From Candidatus Baltobacteraceae bacterium (GTDB lineage: Bacteria; Vulcanimicrobiota; Vulcanimicrobiia; Vulcanimicrobiales; Vulcanimicrobiaceae), in assembly GCA_035502855.1 (NCBI GenBank), contig DATJTX010000031.1, forward strand, positions 1 through 64,000: 64,000 nucleotides of DNA. The letters run 5' to 3'. This document shows positions 24,842 to 33,400 of the stretch, one piece after another. Under the pieces are notes generated by a model. It was given only the letters and a program-made list of their open reading frames with translations, had not been told where the DNA came from and ran no database searches. Each line of letters begins with the position of its first letter. The stretch's first letter is position 1. The position numbers were made by a program, and so were the translations under genes.

Positions 24842-26448
24842 GGCCGGGCCGGCTGGTCGATGCCCCGACCGCTGCGGCGATCGGCTTTGGTTGGCTTCGT
24901 GAAGCGCTCAAACCGCGCAGCTCGTACGGTGAAGCCGCCTTCGGTGATCTTTTGCCGTTCGCGCCGCATCGAGCGGCGCAGGCCCGCGCGCGTGCCGCGC
25001 GAATCGAACGAATCGCTGCCGCTCTCGACTCCGAGCAACTGGATGAGGCGCGCGAGGTCGCGCGGCACGTTCCCGACGTGACCTCGGCCATCGCGCGCGC
25101 TTCGATGGGCGACGTGCTCGAGGACGCGAATTTTTTCGAGTTGCAGCGATTCTTCGAGGCGTGCGAGCGGCTCGATGCGCTCACGGCCGCGTGCAACGAT
25201 CTTCCCCGGACCGCGAGCACGCCGCTGCGCGAGTGCGCGCGCGTCCTCGAGTCTGGGCGCACCGCCCGTCCCGGTTTCTATCTCGCTGATGCATTCGATG
25301 ACTCGCTCGCGCAGGTGCGCGCAGCGTTCGTACGCGCGCAAGCGCAATACGAGGCGGCGCGCGGCCGGGCAAACGCCGCCGTCGCCGAGGAGCTCGGGCG
25401 CGAGATCTCGCCGCCGGAATTCATCGTGATGCGCGCGGATCTCCGCGGGCCGCTGCCGGCGGGTGTGCGCGTCGTTCGCGAGGCGCCGACGTATCTGCTG
25501 TGCGAACTCGACGCCGATGAAACCGTGCTCGCGGCGCTGCGCCGGCGCGACGAAACCGCCGCGGAGGTGGCGCGTGCCGAGGGTTCCGTGCGAGCGCGCA
25601 TCTCGGAGACGATACGCGCACACGTTCCCGCGCTCGACCACGCGATGCAGGCGTTCGGTCAGTGCGACGTGTTGATCGCCGCCGCGCGCTTCACGCGCGC
25701 ACAGCGCTGCCACGTCGCCGAACTCGCCGATGACGGAGTCTTTTCGTTCGAGGGCGGACGGTTCGTACCGCTCGCGCTGGAACTCCAGACGCAGGGACGC
25801 AGGTTCACCGCGATCGACGTACGGCTCGACGGCATCGCCGTGTTGACCGGGCCGAACATGGGCGGGAAGAGCGTCGCGCTGCGGACCTGCGGATTCATCG
25901 CGCTCTGTGCGGCCTTCGGCGTGCCGGTTCCGGCCGCGCGTGCTCGCGTTCCGCTCTTCTCCGAAATCGCGTGGCTCGGTATCGGCGGTGACGGCGAATC
26001 GAGCGCCGGTGATCTCCTCTCTTCGTTTGCGCGCGAGATCGTGCGGCTGCGCGATTTGCTCGGCCGGCGCGCGGGACCGCGGCTGTTCCTGCTCGATGAG
26101 TTTGCCCGCACGACGACGCCGCGCGAAGGTAAGGCGCTGCTGGTCGCGGTGATCGAACGGTTGCGCGAGGAAGATGCGTCGGGATTCGCGGCAACACACC
26201 TCGACGGCATCGCCAAGGCGGCAGCGGCGCGGCACTACGCGGTGCGGGGTTTGCGCGGCATCCCCGAACGACCGGCGGGCGACGATCTGGAAGAGGCGCT
26301 TGAAACGCTGGCGGCCTCGATGGATTATACGTTGGAAGAGGTCGCAGCCGACGGGGCGCGGGAAGCTGACGCGATCGCGCTGGCCGCACTGCTCGGCATC
26401 GATCCCGCGGTCATCGACGCGGCTCATCGCGCGATGGAGTCGGAATGA
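24838..26448 (+). CDS. kamC: MutS-like ATPase, aminomutase reactivase subunit KamC-like
   Basis: The 536-residue protein has a helical lever/clamp region (about 30-330) and a C-terminal MutS-type ATPase: Walker A GPNMGGKS at 338-345, a signature region GGDGESSAGDLLSSFARE, Walker B LFLLDEFARTTTPREGKA near 417 and a final FAATHLDG. It lacks the mismatch-recognition domain and Phe-x-Glu motif of true MutS, and its length suits KamC-type reactivases. Adjacency to kamB supports this. A longer open frame from 24445 is only a shadow of kamB. The stop overlaps a repeat micro-ORF. Expected function: ATP-driven opening of the aminomutase to release inactivated cobalamin. Confidence 0.85.
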   Translation: MRPGRLVDAPTAAAIGFGWLREALKPRSSYGEAAFGDLLPFAPHRAAQARARAARIERIAAALDSEQLDEAREVARHVPDVTSAIARASMGDVLEDANFFELQRFFEACERLDALTAACNDLPRTASTPLRECARVLESGRTARPGFYLADAFDDSLAQVRAAFVRAQAQYEAARGRANAAVAEELGREISPPEFIVMRADLRGPLPAGVRVVREAPTYLLCELDADETVLAALRRRDETAAEVARAEGSVRARISETIRAHVPALDHAMQAFGQCDVLIAAARFTRAQRCHVAELADDGVFSFEGGRFVPLALELQTQGRRFTAIDVRLDGIAVLTGPNMGGKSVALRTCGFIALCAAFGVPVPAARARVPLFSEIAWLGIGGDGESSAGDLLSSFAREIVRLRDLLGRRAGPRLFLLDEFARTTTPREGKALLVAVIERLREEDASGFAATHLDGIAKAAAARHYAVRGLRGIPERPAGDDLEEALETLAASMDYTLEEVAADGAREADAIALAALLGIDPAVIDAAHRAMESE

Positions 26449-26492
26449 TCGACCTGAAAATGATGGACCTGAGAACGATGGATCTGAGATGA
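26445..26492 (+). CDS. Tandem-repeat micro-ORF bridging kamC and the next gene
   Basis: Three consecutive 15-bp near-identical units (26445-26459, 26460-26474, 26475-26489) encode the pentapeptides MIDLK, MMDLR and TMDLR, then TGA. The ATG overlaps the kamC stop (ATGA) and the stop overlaps the ATG of the next gene (ATGA). This frame would therefore relay terminating ribosomes from kamC to the membrane-protein gene. It may be a slippage-made linker, a coupling peptide, or chance. Confidence 0.45.
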   Translation: MIDLKMMDLRTMDLR

Positions 26493-26734
26493 AACAGCGT
26501 ACCGTCTTCGATGCAATTGCGATCGCCGGTTTGATCGTGCTCTTCACTTTTGCTCTCGACCGCGGATGGCACTGGCACACGTGGCGGATTCCGGTATATA
26601 CGCTCGCGGTGTACTTGTTCTCGTGGACCCTCGAGCGCTTTCCGGAGCGCAGTTGGGTGCATCAGTCGATCGTCTTCATCCGGGTGGCGGTCGTGCTAGC
26701 CGCGTGCTGGGCGGAGTTCCACTTGCCGCGCTGA
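26489..26734 (+). CDS. Small membrane protein of unknown function
   Basis: The 81-residue protein starts at ATG 26489, inside the end of the repeat micro-ORF, and has two or three hydrophobic segments: TVFDAIAIAGLIVLFTFALD, YTLAVYLFSWTLERF, and FIRVAVVLAACWAEFHLP. It has no cysteine motif or other clue to activity, and I do not recognise the family. It lies between kamC and kce in the same direction with tight spacing (11 nt to the kce ATG), so it is likely part of the same transcript. Confidence 0.65.
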   Translation: MKQRTVFDAIAIAGLIVLFTFALDRGWHWHTWRIPVYTLAVYLFSWTLERFPERSWVHQSIVFIRVAVVLAACWAEFHLPR

Positions 26735-26745
26735 ACCTTGCTCGG

Positions 26746-27570
26746 ATGCAGCCGCTGATCATAACCTGCGCTCCGGTCGGCGCCGAAGTCACGCTCGATC
26801 AAACGCCGCACTTGCCGCACACGCCGGCCAAGCTCGCGGAGACGGCGCGCGCGATCCGCGCCGCGGGCGCGTCGATCGTTCACGTGCATTGCCGGAACGA
26901 CGACGGCACGAACACGCACGAACTCGCGCGATTCAAGCAAGCCTACGACGCGATCCGCGGCGCGAGCGACCTCATCGTCCAATTTTCCACCGGCGGCGCG
27001 ATCGGGATGACACCCGAAGAGCGGGCGAGCGTGCTCCAGCTGCGTCCCGAAATGGCGACGCTGACCTGCGGCACGGTGAATTTCGGCGACGACGTCTTCG
27101 AAAACAGCTTTCCGATCATGCGCGGCATCCTTGCGAAGATGCGCCAGTACGCCGTTCGCCCGGAACTCGAGATCTTCGATAAGGGACACATCGCCAACGC
27201 GCGCCGTCTGGCCAAGGAAGGTCTGCTGAATTTCCCGCAACACGTCGACTTCGTGCTGGGGGTGCCCGGCGGGCTCGAGGCGACGGTCCAGAATCTCTGC
27301 GACCTGGTCGATAACCTTCCGCTGGGCTGCACGTGGTCGGTTGCCGGAATCGGACGCGCACAAGTATCGATGGCGTTGGCGGCGATCGCGATGGGCGGCC
27401 ACGTGCGCGTGGGCCTGGAAGATAACCTGTATTACAGTCGCGGGCGCTTGGCGCGCAATGAGGAACTGGTGGCGCGCGTGGCTCGTATCGCCGAGGAGGC
27501 CGGACGGCCGATCGCCGCCCCCGACGAGGCGCGCGAGATCCTCGGCCTGCAGAAGTTAGCCGCAGCTTAA
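26746..27570 (+). CDS. kce: 3-keto-5-aminohexanoate cleavage enzyme family (BKACE)
   Basis: The 274-residue TIM-barrel enzyme carries the zinc-binding HVHCR at 46-50 (His46, His48) and the conserved Glu225 in VRVGLEDNLYYSRG. It also has ITCAPVGAE at the N-terminus, FSTGGAIGMTPEERA and VLGVPGG. The family condenses a beta-keto acid with acetyl-CoA. Kce proper converts 3-keto-5-aminohexanoate plus acetyl-CoA to aminobutyryl-CoA and acetoacetate in lysine fermentation. Family members use varied beta-keto acids, so the substrate is inferred mainly from proximity to kamB/kamC. The ATG 26746 start matches family length; the longer frame upstream reads through the small membrane gene. Confidence 0.9.
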   Translation: MQPLIITCAPVGAEVTLDQTPHLPHTPAKLAETARAIRAAGASIVHVHCRNDDGTNTHELARFKQAYDAIRGASDLIVQFSTGGAIGMTPEERASVLQLRPEMATLTCGTVNFGDDVFENSFPIMRGILAKMRQYAVRPELEIFDKGHIANARRLAKEGLLNFPQHVDFVLGVPGGLEATVQNLCDLVDNLPLGCTWSVAGIGRAQVSMALAAIAMGGHVRVGLEDNLYYSRGRLARNEELVARVARIAEEAGRPIAAPDEAREILGLQKLAAA

Positions 27571-27605
27571 GAGCGGATGAAGGTGCGCGGGGCCGGGGCT
27601 CTTAA
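27567..27605 (+). promoter_or_regulatory. Stem-loop after kce
   Basis: TTAAGAGC (27567-27574), which includes the kce stop, is perfectly complementary to GCTCTTAA (27598-27605), with a 23-nt GC-rich loop between. There is no U-run, so it is more likely an RNA-stabilising or processing element between kce and dppB than a terminator. Confidence 0.4.
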
Positions 27606-27618
27606 CTAGCCGCCGTTC

Positions 27619-28593
27619 GTGTTTACCTATGTCCTGCGCCGGACGCTCGCGGCCATCCCGCTGTTGCTCCTGATCTCGATCATTCTGTTCGTGATCTTGA
27701 ATAACGCTCCAGGCGGCCCGCTTGCGCCGTATCTGCAGAACCCGCACATCACGCCGGCCGACATCGAACGGCTCAAGCACAATCTCGGACTCGACAAGCC
27801 GATCTGGTATCGCTACCTGGCCTGGCTCGGACAGATTTTCCACGGCGACTTCGGGTATTCGACCAGCAATTCCGAGCCGGTTCTACAAGCGATCGGTCAG
27901 CGGATCGGTGCGACGATCGAACTCATGGGCGTCTCGTTCGTCGTCGCGCTGGGCATCGGGCTTTCGGCCGGTATGTTTTCCGCGGTGCGTCCGTACTCGT
28001 TTGCCGATTATTTCATCACGACGCTGGCGTTCTTCGGCCAGTCGATGCCGGTCTTCTGGTTCGCCCTGATGCTGCAACTGCTCTTCGCGGTGCATGGCAT
28101 TCCGCTTCCCGGGGGATACGAGATCGTCTTGCCGTCGGCAGGGCGATGCAGTACCGACACGTGCACGTTCGGTGACGCGATCGAACATCTCGTGCTCCCG
28201 GTCATCGTGCTCGCGCTGCTCAATCTTGCGTTGTACAGCCGCTTCATGCGCTCTTCGCTGCTCGAAGTGACCAAGACCGACTACATGCGCACGGCCGCGG
28301 CCAAGGGACTTGGCCCGGGCACGATTCTGTTCAAGCACGGCCTGAAGAATGCGCTCATTCCGGTCGTCACGATCGTCGCGCTCTCGTTTCCCGGCGTTTT
28401 GGGCGGCGCAATCGTGACCGAGCAGATCTTTGCCTGGCCCGGCGCCGGCCGCATGTTCTATGCCGCGCTGCAGCAGAGCGACATCGCGCTGATGATGGGC
28501 TATCTGCTGATCATCGCGGTGGCCGTCGTCTTCTCCAACCTGATCGCCGACCTACTCTACGCATGGCTCGATCCGCGCGTGAGATACGACTAA
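27619..28593 (+). CDS. ABC transporter permease, DppB/OppB type
   Basis: The 324-residue inner-membrane permease of peptide-type importers starts MFTYVLRRTLAAIPLLLLIS. It has a periplasmic segment with HNLGLDKPIWYRYLAWLGQI and HGDFGYSTS, five further helices, and the EAA loop DYMRTAAAKGLGPGTILFKH that contacts the ATPase. An extra periplasmic loop near 170-185 contains two cysteines (RCSTDTCTFGD). GTG 27619 is the start. It pairs with the next gene. No substrate-binding protein or ATPase genes accompany them in the window. Dipeptides, oligopeptides or nickel are typical substrates of the family. Confidence 0.93.
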   Translation: MFTYVLRRTLAAIPLLLLISIILFVILNNAPGGPLAPYLQNPHITPADIERLKHNLGLDKPIWYRYLAWLGQIFHGDFGYSTSNSEPVLQAIGQRIGATIELMGVSFVVALGIGLSAGMFSAVRPYSFADYFITTLAFFGQSMPVFWFALMLQLLFAVHGIPLPGGYEIVLPSAGRCSTDTCTFGDAIEHLVLPVIVLALLNLALYSRFMRSSLLEVTKTDYMRTAAAKGLGPGTILFKHGLKNALIPVVTIVALSFPGVLGGAIVTEQIFAWPGAGRMFYAALQQSDIALMMGYLLIIAVAVVFSNLIADLLYAWLDPRVRYD

Positions 28594-28597
28594 ACCG

Positions 28598-29536
28598 ATG
28601 GCATCGACGCTTCCGGCAAGCGCGCACCCATTCGACGACGACGACGCCGTCTATTCGAAGGTCACGTTTTGGACCCGTCTGCGCCGTCACCGTCTCGCGG
28701 TCGCCGGCATCGTTGTGCTTTCGATCATCGTGTTATGCGCGGTTCTGGCGCCGCTGCTCGCACCGTTCGACCCCAACGCGATCGACAACGTGCACTGGCA
28801 GGGAACGCCGCTGCCGCCGTGTTTCCAGGATCATATCTTGTGCGGCGGACATCCGCTCGGCACGGACGAGGTCGGCCGCGATCTGCTCTCGCGCCTGCTC
28901 TACGGCGCGCGCATCTCACTGACGATCGGCATCTTCACCGTCCTCTTCGAATTGCTCATCGGCGTGACGCTCGGCTCGCTCTCGGGCTACTACGGCGGCT
29001 GGGTCGATTGGCTGATCATGCGCATCACCGACGTGTTCCTCTCGATCCCGCTCCTGCCGCTATTGCTGGTACTGACCGCGATCGTGGCCGCGAGCTCGAA
29101 CAAGGCCGCGCTCAGTTTTTGGGTGATCGTGCTGATCATCGGGGCGCTTTCGTGGCCGACGGTGGCGCGCTTGGTGCGCGCCTCGTTTCTCGTACTGCGC
29201 GAACGCGAGTTCACCGAGGCGGCGCGGGCCGTCGGCAACGGCGACTTGCGAATCATCTTCCGGCACCTCTTGCCCAACGCCGTCGCCCCGATCGTGGTGC
29301 AGGCCACGCTCGACGTGGCCAACGTCATCGTGCTCGAATCCACGCTCTCGTTCTTGGGCTTCGGCATCCAGCCGCCGACCGCGTCGTGGGGTAACATGCT
29401 CTCGGACGCGCAGGCCAACCTCCAAATCGCATGGTGGGCGGCGGTCTTCCCCGGCTTGTGCATCCTCTTCACCGTGCTCTCGATCAACTACATCGGCGAT
29501 GGCCTGCGCGACGCCCTTGACCCGAACATGAAGTAG
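28598..29536 (+). CDS. ABC transporter permease, DppC/OppC type
   Basis: The 312-residue partner permease has an N-terminal cytoplasmic tail, then the first helix (VAGIVVLSIIVLCAVLAPLL). The HPLGTDEVGRDLLSRLLYGA segment typical of DppC follows, then ISLTIGIFTVLFELLIGVTL, the EAA loop EFTEAARAVGNGDLRIIFRH, and TLSFLGFGIQPPTASWGNML near the end. A short insert with two cysteines (PPCFQDHILCGGH) precedes the motif. It begins 4 nt after dppB. The tRNA-Leu promoter overlaps its last codons. Substrate as for dppB; linkage with kce hints at uptake of peptides or amino acids for catabolism. Confidence 0.93.
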   Translation: MASTLPASAHPFDDDDAVYSKVTFWTRLRRHRLAVAGIVVLSIIVLCAVLAPLLAPFDPNAIDNVHWQGTPLPPCFQDHILCGGHPLGTDEVGRDLLSRLLYGARISLTIGIFTVLFELLIGVTLGSLSGYYGGWVDWLIMRITDVFLSIPLLPLLLVLTAIVAASSNKAALSFWVIVLIIGALSWPTVARLVRASFLVLREREFTEAARAVGNGDLRIIFRHLLPNAVAPIVVQATLDVANVIVLESTLSFLGFGIQPPTASWGNMLSDAQANLQIAWWAAVFPGLCILFTVLSINYIGDGLRDALDPNMK

Positions 29537-29544
29537 GCTATAAA
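29517..29544 (+). promoter_or_regulatory. tRNA-Leu promoter
   Basis: TTGACC (29517-29522) and TATAAA (29539-29544) are separated by 16 nt. The boxes lie across the dppC stop codon and give a start about 25 nt before the tRNA. Confidence 0.6.
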
Positions 29545-29576
29545 CTAGCGCAGTTGTCCAAAAAGAACCCTCATGC

Positions 29577-29663
29577 GCGCAAGTGGCGGAATTGGTAGAC
29601 GCACTAGCTTGAGGGGCTAGCGGGAGCAATCTCGTGCTGGTTCGAGTCCAGTCTTGCGCACCA
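29577..29663 (+). tRNA. tRNA-Leu (anticodon GAG)
   Basis: The 87-nt class II tRNA has a 7-bp acceptor stem GCGCAAG/CTTGCGC. The D-arm has GGCGGAATTGGTAGACGC. The anticodon stem CTAGC/GCTAG encloses the loop TTGAGGG, so the anticodon is GAG. A long variable arm (GGGAGCAATCTC) and a TTCGAGT T-loop follow. The 3' CCA is encoded. It would read CUC and CUU. The last 24 nt are duplicated in inverted orientation immediately downstream and partly again in direct orientation at 29811-29826. Confidence 0.95.
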
Positions 29664-29723
29664 AAACCAAAGGGCCCTGAAATGGGCCCTTTGGTTTTGG
29701 TGCGCAAGACTACGGACTCGAAC
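29650..29723 (+). terminator. tRNA-Leu terminator formed by inverted copy of the tRNA 3' end
   Basis: Positions 29650-29677 are perfectly complementary to 29684-29711 (28 bp, loop TGAAAT). After a 2-nt interruption the match continues (29640-29649 with 29714-29723). The lower stem is the tRNA 3' strand; the upper stem AAAACCAAAGGGCCC is followed by its T-rich partner. The hairpin may terminate transcription, but it could also compete with tRNA folding. Confidence 0.8.
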
Positions 29724-29826
29724 GCGAAGCGACTTCGAGTCACGCGCAGGACGCGCGTAGAGGTCCCGAGGGCAGGATGCCCGGCCGCGCGTTAGCGCGG
29801 CGGGACCCTTCAGTCTTGCGCACCAA
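29697..29826. repeat. tRNA-3'-end repeat cassette (inverted then direct copy)
   Basis: An inverted copy of the tRNA 3' end (29697-29723) is followed by about 87 nt of GC-rich unique sequence, then a direct 16-nt copy CAGTCTTGCGCACCAA at 29811-29826 identical to 29649-29664. Direct repeats of a tRNA 3' end are typical integration (att) scars. Here the enclosed 146 nt hold no integrase. A minus-strand frame across it encodes a LDSNQH-like peptide of the kind often mis-annotated next to tRNAs. Confidence 0.7.
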
Positions 29827-29836
29827 TTCAACAGCG

Positions 29837-30337
29837 ATGATTCAGGATTGGAGCGTGGTGGCCCAGATTGCGGCCGGCGCGAGCGCGACCTTGTTGGGCC
29901 TGCTCTTTGTGGCCGTCCAACTAAACCGCGAGTGGATCGTAAAACACGCCGCGCTGCGAGGGCGAACGATTCAGACCCTTCTGATCTTCATGCTTCCGCT
30001 GATCGCGTCGGTTGTGCTTGCCATCCCGCATCAGTCGGTTCGCGTGTTGGGCGCGGAACTCGTGGTCATTGACTGCTTGTATGGGACGGGGCTTGTTGTC
30101 GTGAGCCGTATGAACAAAGCGATCACGCCACTCGACCGGTTGCGCAACATCGGTCCACCGGGCCTGCTGACCACGCTGGTCACGCTCATCTCGGGCGCAA
30201 CGCTCGTATGTGGTCAATCGAGCGGACTTTATTGGCTCGTGGCGGCCATTGTTCTAGCGCTCATCGGCGGCGTTGGCGACGCCTGGATGCTTCTTATGGG
30301 TGACGTCGTCGGAGACGGCGGGAGGCCGCGTTACTAG
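29837..30337 (+). CDS. Four-helix membrane protein of unknown function
   Basis: The 166-residue protein starts at ATG 29837, just after the direct tRNA repeat. It opens with WSVVAQIAAGASATLLGLLF, a first helix with an AAxLLGLLFV pattern seen in a widespread family of uncharacterised bacterial membrane proteins. Helices near 48-65, 73-92, 105-122 and 128-150 follow. No catalytic residues stand out. Lying on the far side of a possible att-like repeat, it may be an acquired gene, although its base composition is not obviously unusual. A longer frame from 29777 reads through the repeat and is unlikely. Confidence 0.7.
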   Translation: MIQDWSVVAQIAAGASATLLGLLFVAVQLNREWIVKHAALRGRTIQTLLIFMLPLIASVVLAIPHQSVRVLGAELVVIDCLYGTGLVVVSRMNKAITPLDRLRNIGPPGLLTTLVTLISGATLVCGQSSGLYWLVAAIVLALIGGVGDAWMLLMGDVVGDGGRPRY

Positions 30338-30432
30338 CACCGCATCGAGAGCCGGAAGGCCCCTTAGGCATTGAAACAACGGCCGAGCCTCGCCCGTAGT
30401 GGTAGGCATAGCTGCCTCGGGAGAGTTTCGTT

Positions 30433-33400
30433 GTGTGGTTAACGCGCTTCGCCATCAGTCGCCCCGTGATCACGGCCATGATTTTCGTGGCGCTGGTCGT
30501 TTTCGGGACGATTTCGTATTTCGAGCTGGGGCGCAGCAACAATCCGCCGGGCACGACGTTCCCCATCGTCGAGGTCGACGCGTCCTATCCCGGCGCCTCG
30601 CCGCAAGACATGGAGAAGCTGGTCATCAAACCGATCGAAGATCAGCTCGACGGCATCGACCACCTCGATCTTATTAGCGCGACGGCCCAGGAAGGCACGG
30701 CGACGATCGTCGTGCAGTTCAAGCTCGGCACCGATTTGGACCTTGCCGCAGTCGACGTGCAGCGCCGAGTCGACACGGCCCGCGTGTACATGCCGACCGA
30801 TCTCGATCCACCGGGCGTGTATAAGAACGGCAGCAGCGAGCCGCTGCTCGACATTGCGGTCAGCTCGGACTCGCTCTCGCAGCCGCAGATCGCCGACCTC
30901 GTCAATAACCAGATCAAGCCGCTGATCAGCCAAATCCCCAACGTCGCGAGCGTCAACGTCTATGGTACGGCGGACCGCGAGTTCCACGTCTATCCCGATC
31001 CCGTTGCACTCGTCGGAACCGGTGCAACGCTGGAAGATATTTACAACGCGGTCTCCTACAACAACGCCAACGTGCCGGGCGGAATCATGACGCAGCCGAC
31101 GCGCGAAGCGACGGTCGCGATCCACGCCTACATCGATCACGCCAGCGACATCGCCGCGATACCGCTTTCACCGGTAGCGGTGTTGAACTATCCGGTGAAG
31201 TCCCTCAAAATCGGCGACGTCGCGCGGGTCGAGGACGGCCACGTCGAGATGCGCACGATCTCCCATTACAACGGCTTGCCGCGCGTCTATCTCAGCATCG
31301 GCCGCGACATCAACAGCGACGAGATCAAGGCGACCGAGATCGCGCGCGAGCGCATGAAAACGATCGAGTCCCAGTTCCCGCAGCTCAAGTTCACGGAGAT
31401 CGACGCACCGGCGGATTACACCGCGAAGTCGTTGCTCGGCGTGGGACAATCTCTGATCGAAGGCATCTTCCTCACCGCGATCGTGATGCTGCTCTTTCTC
31501 CACGCTTGGCGCAACGCGGCCGTCATCTTCCTTGCGATACCGACCTCGATTCTCTCCACGTTCATCGTCATGCGCGCGCTCGGCTTCCACATCGACTCGA
31601 TGTCGATGATGGGACTCTCCTTGATCATCGGCATCTTGGTGGACGACTCGATCGTCGTGCTGGAAAACATCACGCGCCACCGCGATCTCGGCGAAGACCC
31701 GATGAGCGCTGCAATCAACGGGCGCACGGAAATCGGTAATGCCGCGATTGCGATCACGATGGTCGACGTGGTCGTGTTCCTGCCCGTCGCCTTTTTGCCC
31801 GGCATCGTCGGCGCGTACCTGAAGGAGTTCGGCGCCGTGATCGTGATCGCGACGCTTTTCTCGCTTCTGGTGTCCTTTACGCTCACGCCGCTCCTGGCGG
31901 CGAAATGGAGCGTCAAAAAGCGTTCCGAGGCGACGCCGAAGTGGCTGCTGGCGCTCGACAGTGCGGTCGTCAATGCGGCGCTGTTCCTGACCGCGGTCGG
32001 TGCGTTCGTGGCAGGTATGGTGTTCCAAGTGATCTTGCTCAAGGTCGTCGGCATCCTGATCGTGGCGGTGTTGATCCTCAACCTCTTCGTTCACCGCTAT
32101 GACGGCATTCTCGAAGCCTACCGCGCGAAGTGGCTGCCGTTCGCACTCGAACACGGATCCTTTGTGATCTTCACCTGCACGCTGCTGCTGACCAATTCGC
32201 TAGCACTCGTCGGTGGAGGTATGAACGCTCTCTGGGTAGACGCGGCCTGGCTCGCTGGTCTCGTTCTCGCGTATGCCGTTGCCGCTTTCGTCCGCCGAGG
32301 GCGCCGCTACACGCGCGGGTTCGCCTCGCTGGGGACCTTCCGCCCCCTGACCGTTCTCACGTTCCTCATGCCGGTCGCTTTGGGTGCGGCAATGACGGCG
32401 CTTGGCGGCATCAATTTCGATTTCGTTCCGCAAGAGCAAACCGGGCACATCAACATGACCGTCACGTATCCGCCGGGGACGCCGATCACGATGACCGATC
32501 ACTATGTGACCCAATTGGAAGACGCGATCTTGAAGATCGACGGCGTCAAGGACGTCAGTTCCACGGTGGGGCGTAAACCGTCGGGTTGGGGATCCTCGAT
32601 CGGCGGCAACTATGCCCAGCTCGGCGCCGACATGCAGCCCGACCGCCGCGGTGACACCAACGCGACCATTGCGAAAATACGCAAGCTCGCCTATCTGGTT
32701 CCGGGCGGTGAACTTCAAGTGGCCGGCGACAGCGGTAACGGGTCGGGCGCGGAGATCTTCTACGCGCTCTCAGGACCGGAAGACGAGATCGCTCCCGCGG
32801 CAGAAAAAGTCGCATCGGTTCTTCGCTCGACGCCGGGATCGGTGAACGTGCAGACCAGCGCGGAAAACGGTGCACCGCGCCTCAACGTCGACGTCGATCC
32901 CGCCAAATGCGCCGTGCTGGGCGTTTCCCCGGCTGACGTTGCGACGGTTGCGCGCATCGCGATTGCGGGCGCGGTCGCGACCAAGGTGCGAACCTCGACC
33001 GGCTTGGTAGACGTGCGCGTGCAATTCCCGGGCGCCGATCGCACCAACGTTGCGCAGCTCGAGAACGTGCGCGTTCGTGCCAACGACGGCACGCTCGTAC
33101 CGATCTCGTCGGTTGCGACGTTCACGTGGGCGACGGCGCCGACGAAGATCGAGCGCCTCAACCGCCAGCGCGTCGTGAACGTTTTCGGTGACGTGCTCCC
33201 CGGCTACTCGCTCGGCGCGGTGACCGCGCCGCTCGAAGCGAAGCTCAAGCAGCCCGGTTTCCTCCCCCAAGGCGTGAGTACGACCGCCCAGGGCGACACG
33301 CAGTTCATGGAAGAAACGTTCACCAACATGGGCATCGCGCTGATCCTTTCGTTCATGCTCGTGTACATGCTGATGGTGATCCTCTACGGATCTTTCGTGG

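Noticed and set aside
24838-26448. Calling the MutS-like protein a mismatch repair MutS or MutS2
   Set aside because: It lacks the mismatch-recognition domain and the Smr domain and is adjacent to a kamB-like gene, so a KamC-type reactivase fits better.
29604-29831. Minus-strand frame across the tRNA and repeat containing a LDSNQH peptide
   Set aside because: This is the well-known spurious translation of a tRNA 3' region and its duplicate, not a protein.
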